Shown: positions 34,424-43,240, counted from the first letter of the stretch. The stretch: 64,000 bases of DNA from DAOMFB01 sp963801475 (GCA_963801475.1 CAWDEX010000001.1:1178001-1242000); one strand, 5' to 3'. Notes: generated by a model from the letters alone, not told the origin. Made by a program: numbers and translations.

Positions 34424-35896
34424 ATGAGCGGCTCGCGAAACGTCTACCGGGCCACCGTCGGGGCCGCCGTCGTCGTCGGCCTCGGCATCCTCGTCCTCGT
34501 GAACTACGTCGGGTCGCGCCGGTACGCCCGCTTCGACTGGACGCGTTCCGGCCTCTACACGCTCTCCCCCAAGACGCTCTCGGTCCTCAAGGACCTGAAG
34601 ACGCCCGTCTCCGCCACGGTCTTCATGGTGGAGGGCTCGCCGCTCTTCCGGGAGACCCGCGAGGTCCTGAACCGCTACCAGGCGAAGACGGCGATGCTCT
34701 CCGTCGAGACGATCGACCCGATCCGCAACCGCGCCCGCGCCGAGGCTCTCGTGAAGGAGTACGGGATCCGGGGGGGCAGCGTCGTCTTCCGCGCCGGCGA
34801 CCGGAAGAAGTATGTGACGGAGGACCAGCTGGCGGAGTTCGACTTCTCCCGCGCGCGGATGGGGGGCGAACCGACGATCAAGGCCTTCAAGGGAGAGCAG
34901 GAGTTCACCTCCGCGATCCTTTCCGTCACGCAGACGAAGGCGCCGAAGGTCCTGTTCACGGCCGGCCACGGCGAGCGTCCGTCCGACGGGCGCGGCCGCG
35001 AGGGATTCTTCACGCTGGCCGAGACGCTGCGCCGCGACAACTGCACGGTGGAGGACTGGACCAGCCTCGGGGCGACCGCGGTGCCCGAGGGGACCGACGC
35101 CATGGTCGTCGCCGGCCCCCGGACGGCGTTCACGGGGCCGGAGCGGGACGTGATCCGGAAGTACCTCGACGGCGGCGGACGGGCCCTCTTCTTCCTCGAC
35201 GTGGAGTTCCTCCCGGGGGCGGGCCGCCAGATGTCGGACTTCGGCCTCGGGCCGCTCCTCTCGGACTTCGGGGTGAAGCTCGGGAACGACGTCGTCGTCG
35301 ATCCGAAGAACGCGCTCCCGATGTTCGGCCCCGACACGCTCTTCGCACGTTCCTTCCGGCCCCACCCGATCACGAAGCTTCTGGAAGGCTCGGCCGTCGT
35401 CTTCCCGCTCGCCCGCTCGGTGAGCGCCGTCCCGAAGCCCCCCGCCGGCGTCACGGACACGGTCCTCCTCGAGACGTCGGCGGACGGCTGGGGGGAGACG
35501 GACCTGAAGAACCTCGAGGTGAAGGTCGCGAAGGACGACAAGGACGTGCCGGGCCCCGTCCCGCTGGCCGTCGCGGTCGAAGGGGCCCTGGCCCCGGAGA
35601 CGGGTGAGCCGAAGGCCGACCCCGCGCGGAAGACGCGCTTCGTCGTCTTCGGGGACGCCGACTTCGCCTCGAACGGCGGCGTCGCGAACGCGGCGAACCT
35701 CTACCTCCTTTCCGGCGCGTCGAACTGGGTGATGGAGCGGGAGACGCTGCTGGCCATCCCGCCGCGCGCGACCGACCAGATGGCGGCGACGCTCAGCCGG
35801 GGGGAGATCGGCCGGATCGCGCTGGTCGTCCTCCTCGTGCTGCCGGCCTGCGCCATCGCCCTGGGCCTGGCGATCTGGGTCCGCCGGAGAAGCTGA
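34424..35896 (+). CDS. GldG-like ABC system auxiliary protein
   Basis: 490 residues. It begins with a membrane helix (about 9-28) followed by DWTRSGLYTLSPKTLSVLKDL, the signature of the GldG/ABC-associated family, and ends with a membrane helix (about 464-484). Between them lies a large periplasmic domain with KVLFTAGHGER and a Rossmann-like GDADFASNGG region. It directly follows the permease (one base between). In Bacteroidota GldA/F/G support gliding; in other phyla this set has no settled function. No gliding gene is visible here. Confidence 0.82.
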   Translation: MSGSRNVYRATVGAAVVVGLGILVLVNYVGSRRYARFDWTRSGLYTLSPKTLSVLKDLKTPVSATVFMVEGSPLFRETREVLNRYQAKTAMLSVETIDPIRNRARAEALVKEYGIRGGSVVFRAGDRKKYVTEDQLAEFDFSRARMGGEPTIKAFKGEQEFTSAILSVTQTKAPKVLFTAGHGERPSDGRGREGFFTLAETLRRDNCTVEDWTSLGATAVPEGTDAMVVAGPRTAFTGPERDVIRKYLDGGGRALFFLDVEFLPGAGRQMSDFGLGPLLSDFGVKLGNDVVVDPKNALPMFGPDTLFARSFRPHPITKLLEGSAVVFPLARSVSAVPKPPAGVTDTVLLETSADGWGETDLKNLEVKVAKDDKDVPGPVPLAVAVEGALAPETGEPKADPARKTRFVVFGDADFASNGGVANAANLYLLSGASNWVMERETLLAIPPRATDQMAATLSRGEIGRIALVVLLVLPACAIALGLAIWVRRRS

Positions 35897-35906
35897 GCCG
35901 CCGCGC

Positions 35907-37394
35907 ATGTCGACGAAGAAGCTCCTGATCCTGACCGGCATCTTCTTCGCGCTGTTCGCGTTCGTCTTCTTCTTCGAGCGCCATCAGCCGACCTCCGACG
36001 AGCGCGCCGCAGCGAAGAAGCGGCTCCTCGACTTCAAGCCCGAGGACGTCACCGGGCTGGTCCTCGAACGACCGGACCTGCCGAAGGTCGACCTGAAGAA
36101 GGGAGCGGGCGGCCGCTGGACGATCGCCGCGGACCCGACGGGGCGAGCCGACGCCTTCGCGGCCGACGCCCTCGTGTCGGACCTCTCGCGGCTCGAGCTC
36201 GTCGGAGAGCCCCGGACTTCCTTCGATCCCAAGGAATACGGCCTCGACGCGCCGCGCGGCAAGGCGACTCTCGTCTTTTCGGACGGATCGAAGAAGACGG
36301 TCTCGTTCGGGAAGGAGATCCCGGGGACGGATGGAACGGCCGCGTCCGACGGGAGCCGGCTGGGGGCCGTCCGGGCGGCGCCCCTGGCGGCGCTCGCGAA
36401 GCCCGTGAACGAGTACCGCAGCAAGAAGCTGCTCGACACGCCCGTCTCCGAGATCTCGAAGCTGACGCTCGTGAAGGGGCCGAACCGTATCGTCGTCTCC
36501 CGCGCGGCCGGGGACGCGAAGAAGGCGCCGGGGCCCTGGCGGATCGAGAGCCCGGTCGCCGACCTCGCGAACGGGGCCTTCGTGGAGCGGCTCCTCGCCG
36601 ATCTCTCGTCCGCCCAGATCTCGGACTACCCCTCCGTCTCCGCGACCGACCTCCCGCGAATCGGCCTCGCGCCGCCCGCGGTGGTCGTGACGCTGCAGAA
36701 AGGGGAGACCGTGGTCGCCACCTTCGCCCTGGGCGCCGCGAAGGCGGACGCCGTGGGAAAGATCTACGCCAAGGACGACGCCGTCGTCATCGTCGTGGAC
36801 GACCGCGTCCAGGAGGAGGTCGGCAAGGAGCTCTCGGCGTTCCGGGAGACCCGCCTTCTCCCGCTCGACGTCTTCCGGGTGCGCCGTCTCCAGGTCGAGA
36901 TCGGCGACGTCCGGGCGGGGGCCGAGCGGACGGAGGGTGAGTGGCGCTCCGGCGGCCGTTCCGTGGCGGCGTCGCTCGCCGAGAACTTCCTCGGAGTCCT
37001 CTCCCGGGCCGAGAGCCGGGCCTTCGTGGCGAAGAAGGACTACGGTACGCGGGGCATCGTAGCGGGCCCCAAGGTCGCGCCTCTGGCGTGGGTCGAGGTC
37101 CTCGAGGAGAACGACCCCACGCCGGACACCGTGAGGTTCTACGCGGCGGCCTCCGGCGGCGGGACGGCCCTCGTCGCCGCCGAAGTCTCCGGCCGGTCCG
37201 ACGCCCTCCTTCTCGAGGCGGCGATCCTCGAGGACCTTCGCCGCGAAGCGGGCCGTCTTCGCGACGCCTCGAAGGAGACGCCGACCCCGCCGCCGGCCAC
37301 GAAGCCGAAAGACGCCCCCAAGGAAGCCCCGAAAGCCGGTGCGTCGCCCGCGCCGGCCACGCCGGGGCCGAAGAAGGCCGCTACTTCTTCCTGA
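35907..37394 (+). CDS. DUF4340 domain protein of the GldG-like ABC system
   Basis: 495 residues. An N-terminal membrane helix (about 5-23) anchors a large periplasmic beta-rich part with repeated DUF4340 units: RWTIAADPTGRADAFAADAL, RTSFDPKEYGLDAPRGKATLVF, then a second copy around GPWRIESPVADLANGAF and DLPRIGLAPPAVVVTL. The last 50 residues are an Ala/Pro/Lys tail. It lies 10 bases after the GldG-like gene. The 3' end overlaps the convergent pentapeptide gene by 14 bases. DUF4340 proteins are regular partners of these ABC permeases; the substrate is unknown. Confidence 0.82.
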   Translation: MSTKKLLILTGIFFALFAFVFFFERHQPTSDERAAAKKRLLDFKPEDVTGLVLERPDLPKVDLKKGAGGRWTIAADPTGRADAFAADALVSDLSRLELVGEPRTSFDPKEYGLDAPRGKATLVFSDGSKKTVSFGKEIPGTDGTAASDGSRLGAVRAAPLAALAKPVNEYRSKKLLDTPVSEISKLTLVKGPNRIVVSRAAGDAKKAPGPWRIESPVADLANGAFVERLLADLSSAQISDYPSVSATDLPRIGLAPPAVVVTLQKGETVVATFALGAAKADAVGKIYAKDDAVVIVVDDRVQEEVGKELSAFRETRLLPLDVFRVRRLQVEIGDVRAGAERTEGEWRSGGRSVAASLAENFLGVLSRAESRAFVAKKDYGTRGIVAGPKVAPLAWVEVLEENDPTPDTVRFYAAASGGGTALVAAEVSGRSDALLLEAAILEDLRREAGRLRDASKETPTPPPATKPKDAPKEAPKAGASPAPATPGPKKAATSS

Positions 37395-38931
37395 TCGGGT
37401 CGGAGTGGGAGAGCCTGCTCGACCCGTCGACCGAACGGGTCCGCTGTGTCTTCTCCTGCTCGCCGGAGCCTTCCCGGGAGGCGACGGACCGGTCCCGCTC
37501 GGCCACCTTCCGTTCCAGAGCGGCGATACGCGCCTGACGCTCGACTTCGCGCTGTCCCTCCACGGCTTTCCCGACCTTCTTCTTCGTGTTCATAAAGGAG
37601 CCGGCCGCGAGGACGAGGCGGAGGTGAAGCTGGCCCGTGAACTTGGCCCCGTCGCCGGTGGCCCCGATGAACGAAGAGCCGCCGAGCTGCGCCTCGGAGA
37701 AGTCCGCGTGAGAGAGATTCGCGTTCTGGAAGCTCGTGCCGAGGAGCTTGGCCCCGACCAGCTGGCCGAAGCGGAAGTCGGCTTCGGAGAAGTCCGCGTC
37801 CTCGGCCTCGGCCCGCACCATGTTCGTCCCCGAGAAGTCGGCGCCGATCGCCGTCGCCCCGGTCAGGCGGGCCATCTTGAGGTTCGCTCGCCGGAAGGCG
37901 GCGCGGATGAGCTTCGCCCGGACGAGGACGCCTCCCTCGAGATTCGCCTCGGTCAGGTCGGCGTCCGTCAGGTCGGCCTCCGTGAAGTTGCAGCCGCGGA
38001 GGTTGGCGTTGAGTCCGAGGGCCTCGACGAGACGGGCCTGGGTGAAGTTCGGGGGCTTGGCCTTGGGGTTCGAGGGCGTGATCTTCGGCGTCCGGAAGTC
38101 GATCTTGTCGAGGATGGCCGCCGTGAAGTCGGCGTCCTCGAACTGGGCGCCGAGGAAGATGCACTGGCGGAAGTCGGCCCGCTGGGCGGAGAACTTCCGG
38201 AGGCTCGCGTCGGTGAAGTTGGCCCCGGCCGCCAGCGCCCGCTCGAAGTCCGCCTCGGAGAGGTCCGCCCCCGAAAAGTCGCATCGCTGGAGGTCGGAGC
38301 CCCGGAAGACGGCCCGGTTGAGGATGGCCTGCCGGAAGACCGTGCCGTTCAGCTTGGCGTCGCGGAAGAACGCCAGGCGGAGGTTCGCCTTCGTGAAGTT
38401 CCCTTCCTTGTAGACGACGCCGTCGAAGACGGACTGCTGGAGGTCGGCGCTCTCGAAGTTGCAGCGGTCGATGTGGGCGCCGCGGAAGTTGGCGTAGAGG
38501 AGGCGCCCGAACGAGAAGTTCGTCGCCGTGAAGTCGGTCCCCTCGAGCTTGGCGCCCGTCAGGTCGCAGGCCGACAGGTTCGCTTCCCTCACCGTCGCGC
38601 TCTTGAAAGAGCAGTTCCGGAGGGCCGCGCCGATGAGGGACATCCTGTCGAAGAGCTGGAAGTCGAGATCGCTCTCGGAGAGGTCGACCCGGTTCAGGCT
38701 GGAGCCCCGGAAGGACGTCCCCAGCAGGATGGCCCGGGTCATCACGGAGCCGTCGAGGTTCGAGCCCTCGACCTTGGACCGCGAGAAGTCGGCCGTCGAG
38801 AGATTCCGTCCCTGGAGATCGAGCTCGGACAGGACGGTGTCCGTGAAGTCGGGCGTGACGGCCGGATGCTCGGCGCGCCAGGCGTTCCAGTCGGCGGTTT
38901 TCAGCAGTTCGACGTGTTCGGGATTCGCCAC
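37381..38931 (-). CDS. large pentapeptide-repeat protein
   Basis: 516 residues, mostly tandem A(D/N)LxX repeats from about residue 35 to 425, such as DLSEADFERALAAGANFTDA and NFTEADLTDADLTEANLEGG. Such repeats form a right-handed quadrilateral beta helix. The last 70-80 residues are a charged helix (KKVGKAVEGQREVERQARIA). No signal peptide, enzyme motif or membrane helix is seen. Known relatives include DNA mimics that protect gyrase, but most have no known role. GTG start with AAGGAG twelve bases upstream; the promoter is shared with the divergent AAA ATPase gene. Confidence 0.85.
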   Translation of the reverse strand: MANPEHVELLKTADWNAWRAEHPAVTPDFTDTVLSELDLQGRNLSTADFSRSKVEGSNLDGSVMTRAILLGTSFRGSSLNRVDLSESDLDFQLFDRMSLIGAALRNCSFKSATVREANLSACDLTGAKLEGTDFTATNFSFGRLLYANFRGAHIDRCNFESADLQQSVFDGVVYKEGNFTKANLRLAFFRDAKLNGTVFRQAILNRAVFRGSDLQRCDFSGADLSEADFERALAAGANFTDASLRKFSAQRADFRQCIFLGAQFEDADFTAAILDKIDFRTPKITPSNPKAKPPNFTQARLVEALGLNANLRGCNFTEADLTDADLTEANLEGGVLVRAKLIRAAFRRANLKMARLTGATAIGADFSGTNMVRAEAEDADFSEADFRFGQLVGAKLLGTSFQNANLSHADFSEAQLGGSSFIGATGDGAKFTGQLHLRLVLAAGSFMNTKKKVGKAVEGQREVERQARIAALERKVAERDRSVASREGSGEQEKTQRTRSVDGSSRLSHSDPIRKK

Positions 38932-38955
38932 GGGCGCGGAAGACTCCTTAGCTGG

Positions 38956-38964
38956 TAGATTCTA
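38956..38964. promoter_or_regulatory. overlapping divergent -10 boxes (pentapeptide gene and AAA ATPase)
   Basis: On the plus strand TAGATT (38956-38961) ends seven bases before the ATPase ATG. On the minus strand TAGAAT (38964-38959) points to the pentapeptide gene. The two hexamers overlap by three bases, so only one polymerase could use the site at a time. Confidence 0.45.
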
Positions 38965-38968
38965 GACG

Positions 38969-40462
38969 ATGACGGACGTCGCAATCCGCGGCCCGGAGAG
39001 GATCCGGCGCGCCCTTCTCGGCGGCTACCCGCTCGTCTACATCCAGTCGTGGGAGGAGGGCCGGGTGGAGCGCGCCGTGGCCGCCCTCTCCCAGAAGTTC
39101 TACGAGAAGCCGGTCCCCTTCTTCACGTGGACGTGCGTGGACGGGGTGACGGCGGGCACCGAGAGGTGGCCCGACACGGCCGACCCCCTCAAGGCCCTCG
39201 AGGCCATTCTCGCCTTCGCCGGCCCCGGGTTCTTCCTGATGAAGGACCTACCGGCGCAGCTCCTCGCGAGGACCGACGTGATCCGCCGCCTGCGCGACGT
39301 CTACCGCCAGCTCAAGGGGCGGGGGAAGTTCGTCGTCCTGACGTCCCCGCGCCTCCTGCTGCCGGAGGACCTGAAGAAGGAGATCCACGTCGTCGAGTAC
39401 GAGCTGCCGGACGACAACGAGATCCTCTTCATTCTGACGGCCCTCGCCAAGCGCTACTTCGGAGACGCCGGCCTCCCGGAGGCGGAGGCGAAGCGCCTCG
39501 CCATGGCCCTGAAGGGGCTGACGTCGGACGAGATCGAACACACGGTCTCGAAGGTCTTCGGGCGCCGCCCGGTCTTCGACGAGCCCGCCTACTTCGAGAT
39601 CCTGTCGGAGAAGGAACAGGCCTCGAAGAAGGAGGGCGTGCTGGAGTACGTCCCGCCCCGGATCACGATCGACGATATCGGCGGACTCGAGAACCTGAAG
39701 GAGTGGCTCCTCAAGCGGCGGAGCCTCTTCACGCGAGAGGCGGTCGACGCCGGGCTCCCGGTGCCCAAGGGGATCCTGATGATGGGAATGTCGGGATGCG
39801 GAAAATCCCTTTCGGTCAAGGCGATCTCCGCGCTCTGGAACCTCCCGCTCTTCCGCCTCGACATGAACCTCGTCTTCGGCACCGAGAACCCCGAGCAGAC
39901 GTTCCACCGCGCGCTGAAGTCCGTGGAGGCCCTCGCGCCGGCCGTCCTGTGGATCGACGAGCTGGAGATGGCGATCACGGCGGGCCGCGAGGTGGGCTCG
40001 GGGGATGCGTCGCTCGGGCGCATCTTCTCCACGTTTCTGACCTGGATGCAGGAGAAGAACGCTCTCGTCTTCGTCGCCGCCACCGCCAACCGGATCCACC
40101 TCCTGCCGGCCGAGGTGATCCGGAAGGGGCGCTTCGACCAGGTCTTCTTCATCGACCTGCCGTCCGAGACGGAGCGGAAGGCCATCTTCGCGGTCCACCT
40201 GAAGAAGCGCGGCGTGAACCTGAACAAGTTCGACATCGTCTTCCTCGCGAAGGCGACGGTCGGGTTCAACGGGGCCGAGATCGAGTCGATCGTCCAGTCC
40301 GCCGCCGTGGACGCTTACAACGAGGGGGGGCGGACGATGACGGAGGACGACCTCTCCCGGATCATCAGCGCGGCCGTCCCGCTCTCGAAGACGATGGACG
40401 AGCAGCTCAAGGCGATCAAGAGCTGGGCCCACGACCGGGCGATGGCGGCCTCGAAGGCGTGA
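38969..40462 (+). CDS. AAA family ATPase (Ycf46-like)
   Basis: 497 residues. The N-terminal half (1-220) is a degenerate ATPase-like domain (LVYIQSWEEGRVERAVAAL, FLMKDLPAQLL). The C-terminal AAA module has Walker A GMSGCGKS, Walker B VLWIDELE, sensor 1 in VAATAN and an arginine-finger region RKGRFDQVFFIDLPSE. This two-part layout matches the Ycf46 family known from cyanobacteria and plastids, whose exact function is unclear. Monocistronic; ATG start without Shine-Dalgarno, TAGATT just upstream. The 3' end overlaps the convergent PAP2 gene by 47 bases. Confidence 0.88.
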   Translation: MTDVAIRGPERIRRALLGGYPLVYIQSWEEGRVERAVAALSQKFYEKPVPFFTWTCVDGVTAGTERWPDTADPLKALEAILAFAGPGFFLMKDLPAQLLARTDVIRRLRDVYRQLKGRGKFVVLTSPRLLLPEDLKKEIHVVEYELPDDNEILFILTALAKRYFGDAGLPEAEAKRLAMALKGLTSDEIEHTVSKVFGRRPVFDEPAYFEILSEKEQASKKEGVLEYVPPRITIDDIGGLENLKEWLLKRRSLFTREAVDAGLPVPKGILMMGMSGCGKSLSVKAISALWNLPLFRLDMNLVFGTENPEQTFHRALKSVEALAPAVLWIDELEMAITAGREVGSGDASLGRIFSTFLTWMQEKNALVFVAATANRIHLLPAEVIRKGRFDQVFFIDLPSETERKAIFAVHLKKRGVNLNKFDIVFLAKATVGFNGAEIESIVQSAAVDAYNEGGRTMTEDDLSRIISAAVPLSKTMDEQLKAIKSWAHDRAMAASKA

Positions 40463-41387
40463 CGGCGGCGGGGCGGAGCGGCCCGCGGATCCGCGCTTCG
40501 ACCCGCAGCAGCACGCCGGCGAGGAAGATGGCCAGGCCCGCCGTCGCCCAGCCCGCCACGACGTCGATGGCGTAGTGGTAGCGGAGGTAGATCGTCGAGA
40601 TCCAGTTCAGGAGGACGAGCGGCAGAAGGACGAAGAAGAGCCGCCGGCTCCGCCGGGCGCTGAAGAAGAGGACGATGGCGGAGATGCCGACGTGCAGGCT
40701 CGGGAAGACGTCGCGCGGGGCGCGGAGCGCCTCGAGCACGTTCGTCACCGGCTGGTAGACCTCGCCGGACATCGTCGTCGTGAAGAGCTCGGGAAAGGCG
40801 TGTTTGGGGCCCACGGCGGGCACGAGCATGTAGCCGATCTGCCCGATGATCCCCGCGAGGAGGACGGCGAGGAGGAACTGCCGGAAGACGATCCACTTCT
40901 TCCGGTAGAGGAGGTAGGCGAGGAACGGCGGCAGGACGAGGTGAAGGAAATAGGCCGCCGTCATGACGTCGGTCAGCGTCGGGCCCGCGAACCTCTGGAG
41001 GAGGACGGCGGGGGTCTCGCCGAGGAAGAAGCGGTCGATGCGCAGCAGCTCGGCGTCCCGGTCGTGCGGAAGGAGGGTGACCCAGACGGCGAGGCCGAAG
41101 GCTTCGTAGGTGAAGGAGAAGAACGCGAACGGGAACCAGTCGCGCAGGATCCGGAAGACGCCGCCCGCGGCTCCCGCGCCGGCCGATCCCTCGAGGCGGA
41201 ACGCGAACCGGATCGCGGCGGCGAGGGCGATCAGCGCCGCCGGAGCCAGGATGAAGCAGATGTCCCAGAAGTTCAGCTCCAGCGTTTCGAGAGAGGTCCG
41301 AATCGAGGAGATCCCGACGAAGCCGACGAGACAGCCGAGGAAGCTCCCCGCCAGGACGTCCTCGACGCGGAGGTCACGGAAGGACAA
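40416..41387 (-). CDS. PAP2-superfamily membrane protein (inositol phosphorylceramide synthase-like)
   Basis: About 323 residues with six or more membrane helices. It shows the PAP2 motifs C2 FPSLHVGIS and C3 YLRYHYAIDVVAGW, holding two histidines and the aspartate of the phosphatase/transferase site. The first PAP2 motif KxxxxxxRP is not seen, as in the Aur1-like (PAP2_3) branch, so a lipid head-group transferase or phosphatase is possible. The TTG at 41387 is chosen because AAGGAG lies seven bases upstream, inside the end of the upstream TPR gene (14-base overlap). Confidence 0.8.
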   Translation of the reverse strand: MSFRDLRVEDVLAGSFLGCLVGFVGISSIRTSLETLELNFWDICFILAPAALIALAAAIRFAFRLEGSAGAGAAGGVFRILRDWFPFAFFSFTYEAFGLAVWVTLLPHDRDAELLRIDRFFLGETPAVLLQRFAGPTLTDVMTAAYFLHLVLPPFLAYLLYRKKWIVFRQFLLAVLLAGIIGQIGYMLVPAVGPKHAFPELFTTTMSGEVYQPVTNVLEALRAPRDVFPSLHVGISAIVLFFSARRSRRLFFVLLPLVLLNWISTIYLRYHYAIDVVAGWATAGLAIFLAGVLLRVEARIRGPLRPAAVTPSRPPSPGRGPSS

Positions 41388-42177
41388 GTTCGAACTCCTT
41401 GACGGGAGGGACCGTCCCGGCGGCGAGGTGCGTCTCCAGCGCGTCCACGATCGGATCGCGCGGCGAGGCCGGAGCGGCGCCCAACACATGGGTGAGGGCG
41501 GTCCGCGCCGACTCGGGCCCGGAGGATATGGCCAGAACGCGTACGAGCTGGTAGAGGGCCGGCCGGAAAGCCGGGTCCTTCGCGAGGGAGGCCGCGTACG
41601 CCTCGACGGCGGCCCGGACGTCGCCGCGCCGCTCGGCCAGGCGCCCCTCGAAATAGAGGGCCAGGTAGACGTAGCGGGGGTCGGGGTCCGTGGCCTCGCG
41701 GAGAGCGGCTTCGGCGGAAACGGTTTCTCCGAGATAGTAACGGGCGATGCCGAGGCTGATTCTCAGATTGGAGGCCTGCCGGACGCCCGGCGCGCTGGGG
41801 TCCGCGAGTCGTTCGAGGGCCAGGTCGCGAGAGGCCGCCCAGAGCCTCTGGCTCACGAGGAACCCCAGCCAGCGCGAGGTCCGCCACGCGCCGGGCGTCC
41901 CTCCGAGGCGCCGGTAGGATTCCATCCAGCGGAGCGCCCCCTCGGCATCGCGCCGCTCCATCGCGCGCTCCGTCTCGAAGAGCGCCAGGGAGCGGAGGGC
42001 GAAGGGGCCCTGTAGCAGGAGGCCGAGGACGAGGAGGCTCCCGAAGATGAGCCGGTTGGTCCGCTCGCCGGAGGCTGCCCGGTCGGCCACGAGGCGCGCG
42101 GCGACGAGAACCAGGGTCGTGATCAGCATCAGGGGCACGAGGCGGCTGACGGCGAGCGAGATGAGCTGGGTGTGCAT
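41374..42177 (-). CDS. TPR-containing membrane protein
   Basis: 267 residues. Two N-terminal membrane helices (about 10-30 and 44-62) are followed by TPR-like helical pairs: ASNLRISLGIARYYLGETVSAEAAL, then YLALYFEGRLAERRGDVRAAVEAYAAS. No enzyme motif. It lies between the Lon-N protein gene (7 bases upstream) and the PAP2 gene (14-base overlap), in a minus-strand run cytochrome-LonN-TPR-PAP2. Its role is probably scaffolding; not known. Confidence 0.72.
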   Translation of the reverse strand: MHTQLISLAVSRLVPLMLITTLVLVAARLVADRAASGERTNRLIFGSLLVLGLLLQGPFALRSLALFETERAMERRDAEGALRWMESYRRLGGTPGAWRTSRWLGFLVSQRLWAASRDLALERLADPSAPGVRQASNLRISLGIARYYLGETVSAEAALREATDPDPRYVYLALYFEGRLAERRGDVRAAVEAYAASLAKDPAFRPALYQLVRVLAISSGPESARTALTHVLGAAPASPRDPIVDALETHLAAGTVPPVKEFELVLP

Positions 42178-42184
42178 CGCCGCC

Positions 42185-42850
42185 TCAGTTCCAGCGCGGG
42201 TCGGCGTCGCCCGGACGGAACGGAGCGAGGAGGTCGAGCCGCCGACGCATGGAGACGACGAGCTCCTCGGCCCACGCGTAACGGTCCTCGAGGCGGTCCA
42301 TGGTCAGCAGGCGGTAGCCATCCTCCGCGTCGAGGCCGAGGCGCGTGAGAATCTCGTTCACGAGCCCCTCCTCCGAGAGGTCGTCCGGAAGTTCTTTCGC
42401 CTGCGGCCGGCCGACGGCGTCGGCCAGCTGCCCGACGTCCGCCACGAGGCGGAGGCGCCGCCCGGCCGCGGGCGCCGACGGCCGGTCCGGGAGCGGCTCG
42501 ACGAAAAGGGGCGTCACCTCGGCGACGCGGTACGGCTTGTCCGAGGAGACCTCGCCCTCGATCCGGTAGCGGAAGAGCCCGCGCAGGAGGATGTTGGAGC
42601 GCCCGTCAGGGAGGGGCTCGTGCTCGACGACCTTCCCGGCGCAGCCCACGGGAAAGATCTCCGGGCGTCCGGCGGGATCCGGCACGCCTCCCGGTACCAG
42701 AAGCTGGATGCCGAGCACCCCCTCTCCCTCGAGGGCGTCCTGCAGCATCTCCCGGTAGCGCGGCTCGAAGACGTGGAGCGGCAGGGTCGTCTCCGGGAGC
42801 AGGACGACGCCGGGGAGCGGAAAAAGAGGGATGCGTCGCCGGCGGCTCAC
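42185..42850 (-). CDS. Lon protease N-terminal (substrate-binding) domain protein
   Basis: 221 residues corresponding to the Lon N-terminal (LAN/PUA-like) domain without any ATPase or protease part: PLFPLPGVVLLPETTLPLHVFEPRYREML, GCAGKVVEHEPLPDGRSNILLRGLFRYRIEGE. Such stand-alone proteins are common and of unknown function. GTG start in a GTGA overlap with the stop of the cytochrome c gene. A C-terminal helix pair (LSEEGLVNEILTRLGLDAED) is normal for the family. Confidence 0.88.
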   Translation of the reverse strand: MSRRRRIPLFPLPGVVLLPETTLPLHVFEPRYREMLQDALEGEGVLGIQLLVPGGVPDPAGRPEIFPVGCAGKVVEHEPLPDGRSNILLRGLFRYRIEGEVSSDKPYRVAEVTPLFVEPLPDRPSAPAAGRRLRLVADVGQLADAVGRPQAKELPDDLSEEGLVNEILTRLGLDAEDGYRLLTMDRLEDRYAWAEELVVSMRRRLDLLAPFRPGDADPRWN

Positions 42851-43224
42851 TTCGCCTCCGGCGCCGGCGCCGAGTGCGCGCGCGTCCACAACGTGAGGAC
42901 GTGATGCGAGACGGCGTCGATCTCCTCCGGTGTGAGCCGGTCGCGGTAGGGCGGCATCGGGCTCCCCGGATCTCCGTCGGTGATCAGGCGACGGATGGAT
43001 TCGAGGTCGCCGCCGTGCTTCCACCGGTCGTCGGTCAGGACGGTATACGGCCGTCCCCGGGCGAACCGCGTGTCGCCCCGCCCCTCCCGACCGTGGCAGG
43101 CCGCGCACTTGCGCACCCAGACCCGCTCACCCGGGTCCTTCGGGCCGCATCCGGCCGTCGCGAGGACGGCGCCGGCGACAGCGGCGGAGAGGAGCGAAGA
43201 CCTTCGGTCCATCGGGAGGCGCAT
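42847..43224 (-). CDS. cytochrome c lipoprotein
   Basis: About 125 residues. The N terminus is a lipoprotein signal (LSAAVAGAVLATAGC, lipobox Cys near residue 28). One haem c site is CAACH, with the axial Met probably in GSPMPPY, followed by the C-terminal helix LTPEEIDAVSHHVLTL. It is therefore a class I mono-haem carrier anchored to the periplasmic side of a membrane. The start is either 43224 or a Met four codons later; the lipobox fits both. Overlaps the Lon-N gene by four bases. Confidence 0.85.
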   Translation of the reverse strand: MRLPMDRRSSLLSAAVAGAVLATAGCGPKDPGERVWVRKCAACHGREGRGDTRFARGRPYTVLTDDRWKHGGDLESIRRLITDGDPGSPMPPYRDRLTPEEIDAVSHHVLTLWTRAHSAPAPEAK

Positions 43225-43226
43225 GG

Positions 43227-43232
43227 TATCTT
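43227..43232 (+). promoter_or_regulatory. -10 box, leaderless promoter of the ferredoxin gene
   Basis: TATCTT ends eight bases before the ferredoxin ATG, so transcription should begin one or two bases before the start codon. No Shine-Dalgarno is present. Confidence 0.42.
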
Positions 43233-43240
43233 CCCGCGCC

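Noticed and set aside
37400..38930. DNA tandem repeat in the pentapeptide gene
   Set aside because: The periodicity is of 15 bases and comes from the A(D/N)LxX protein repeat; no exact DNA repeat unit is present.
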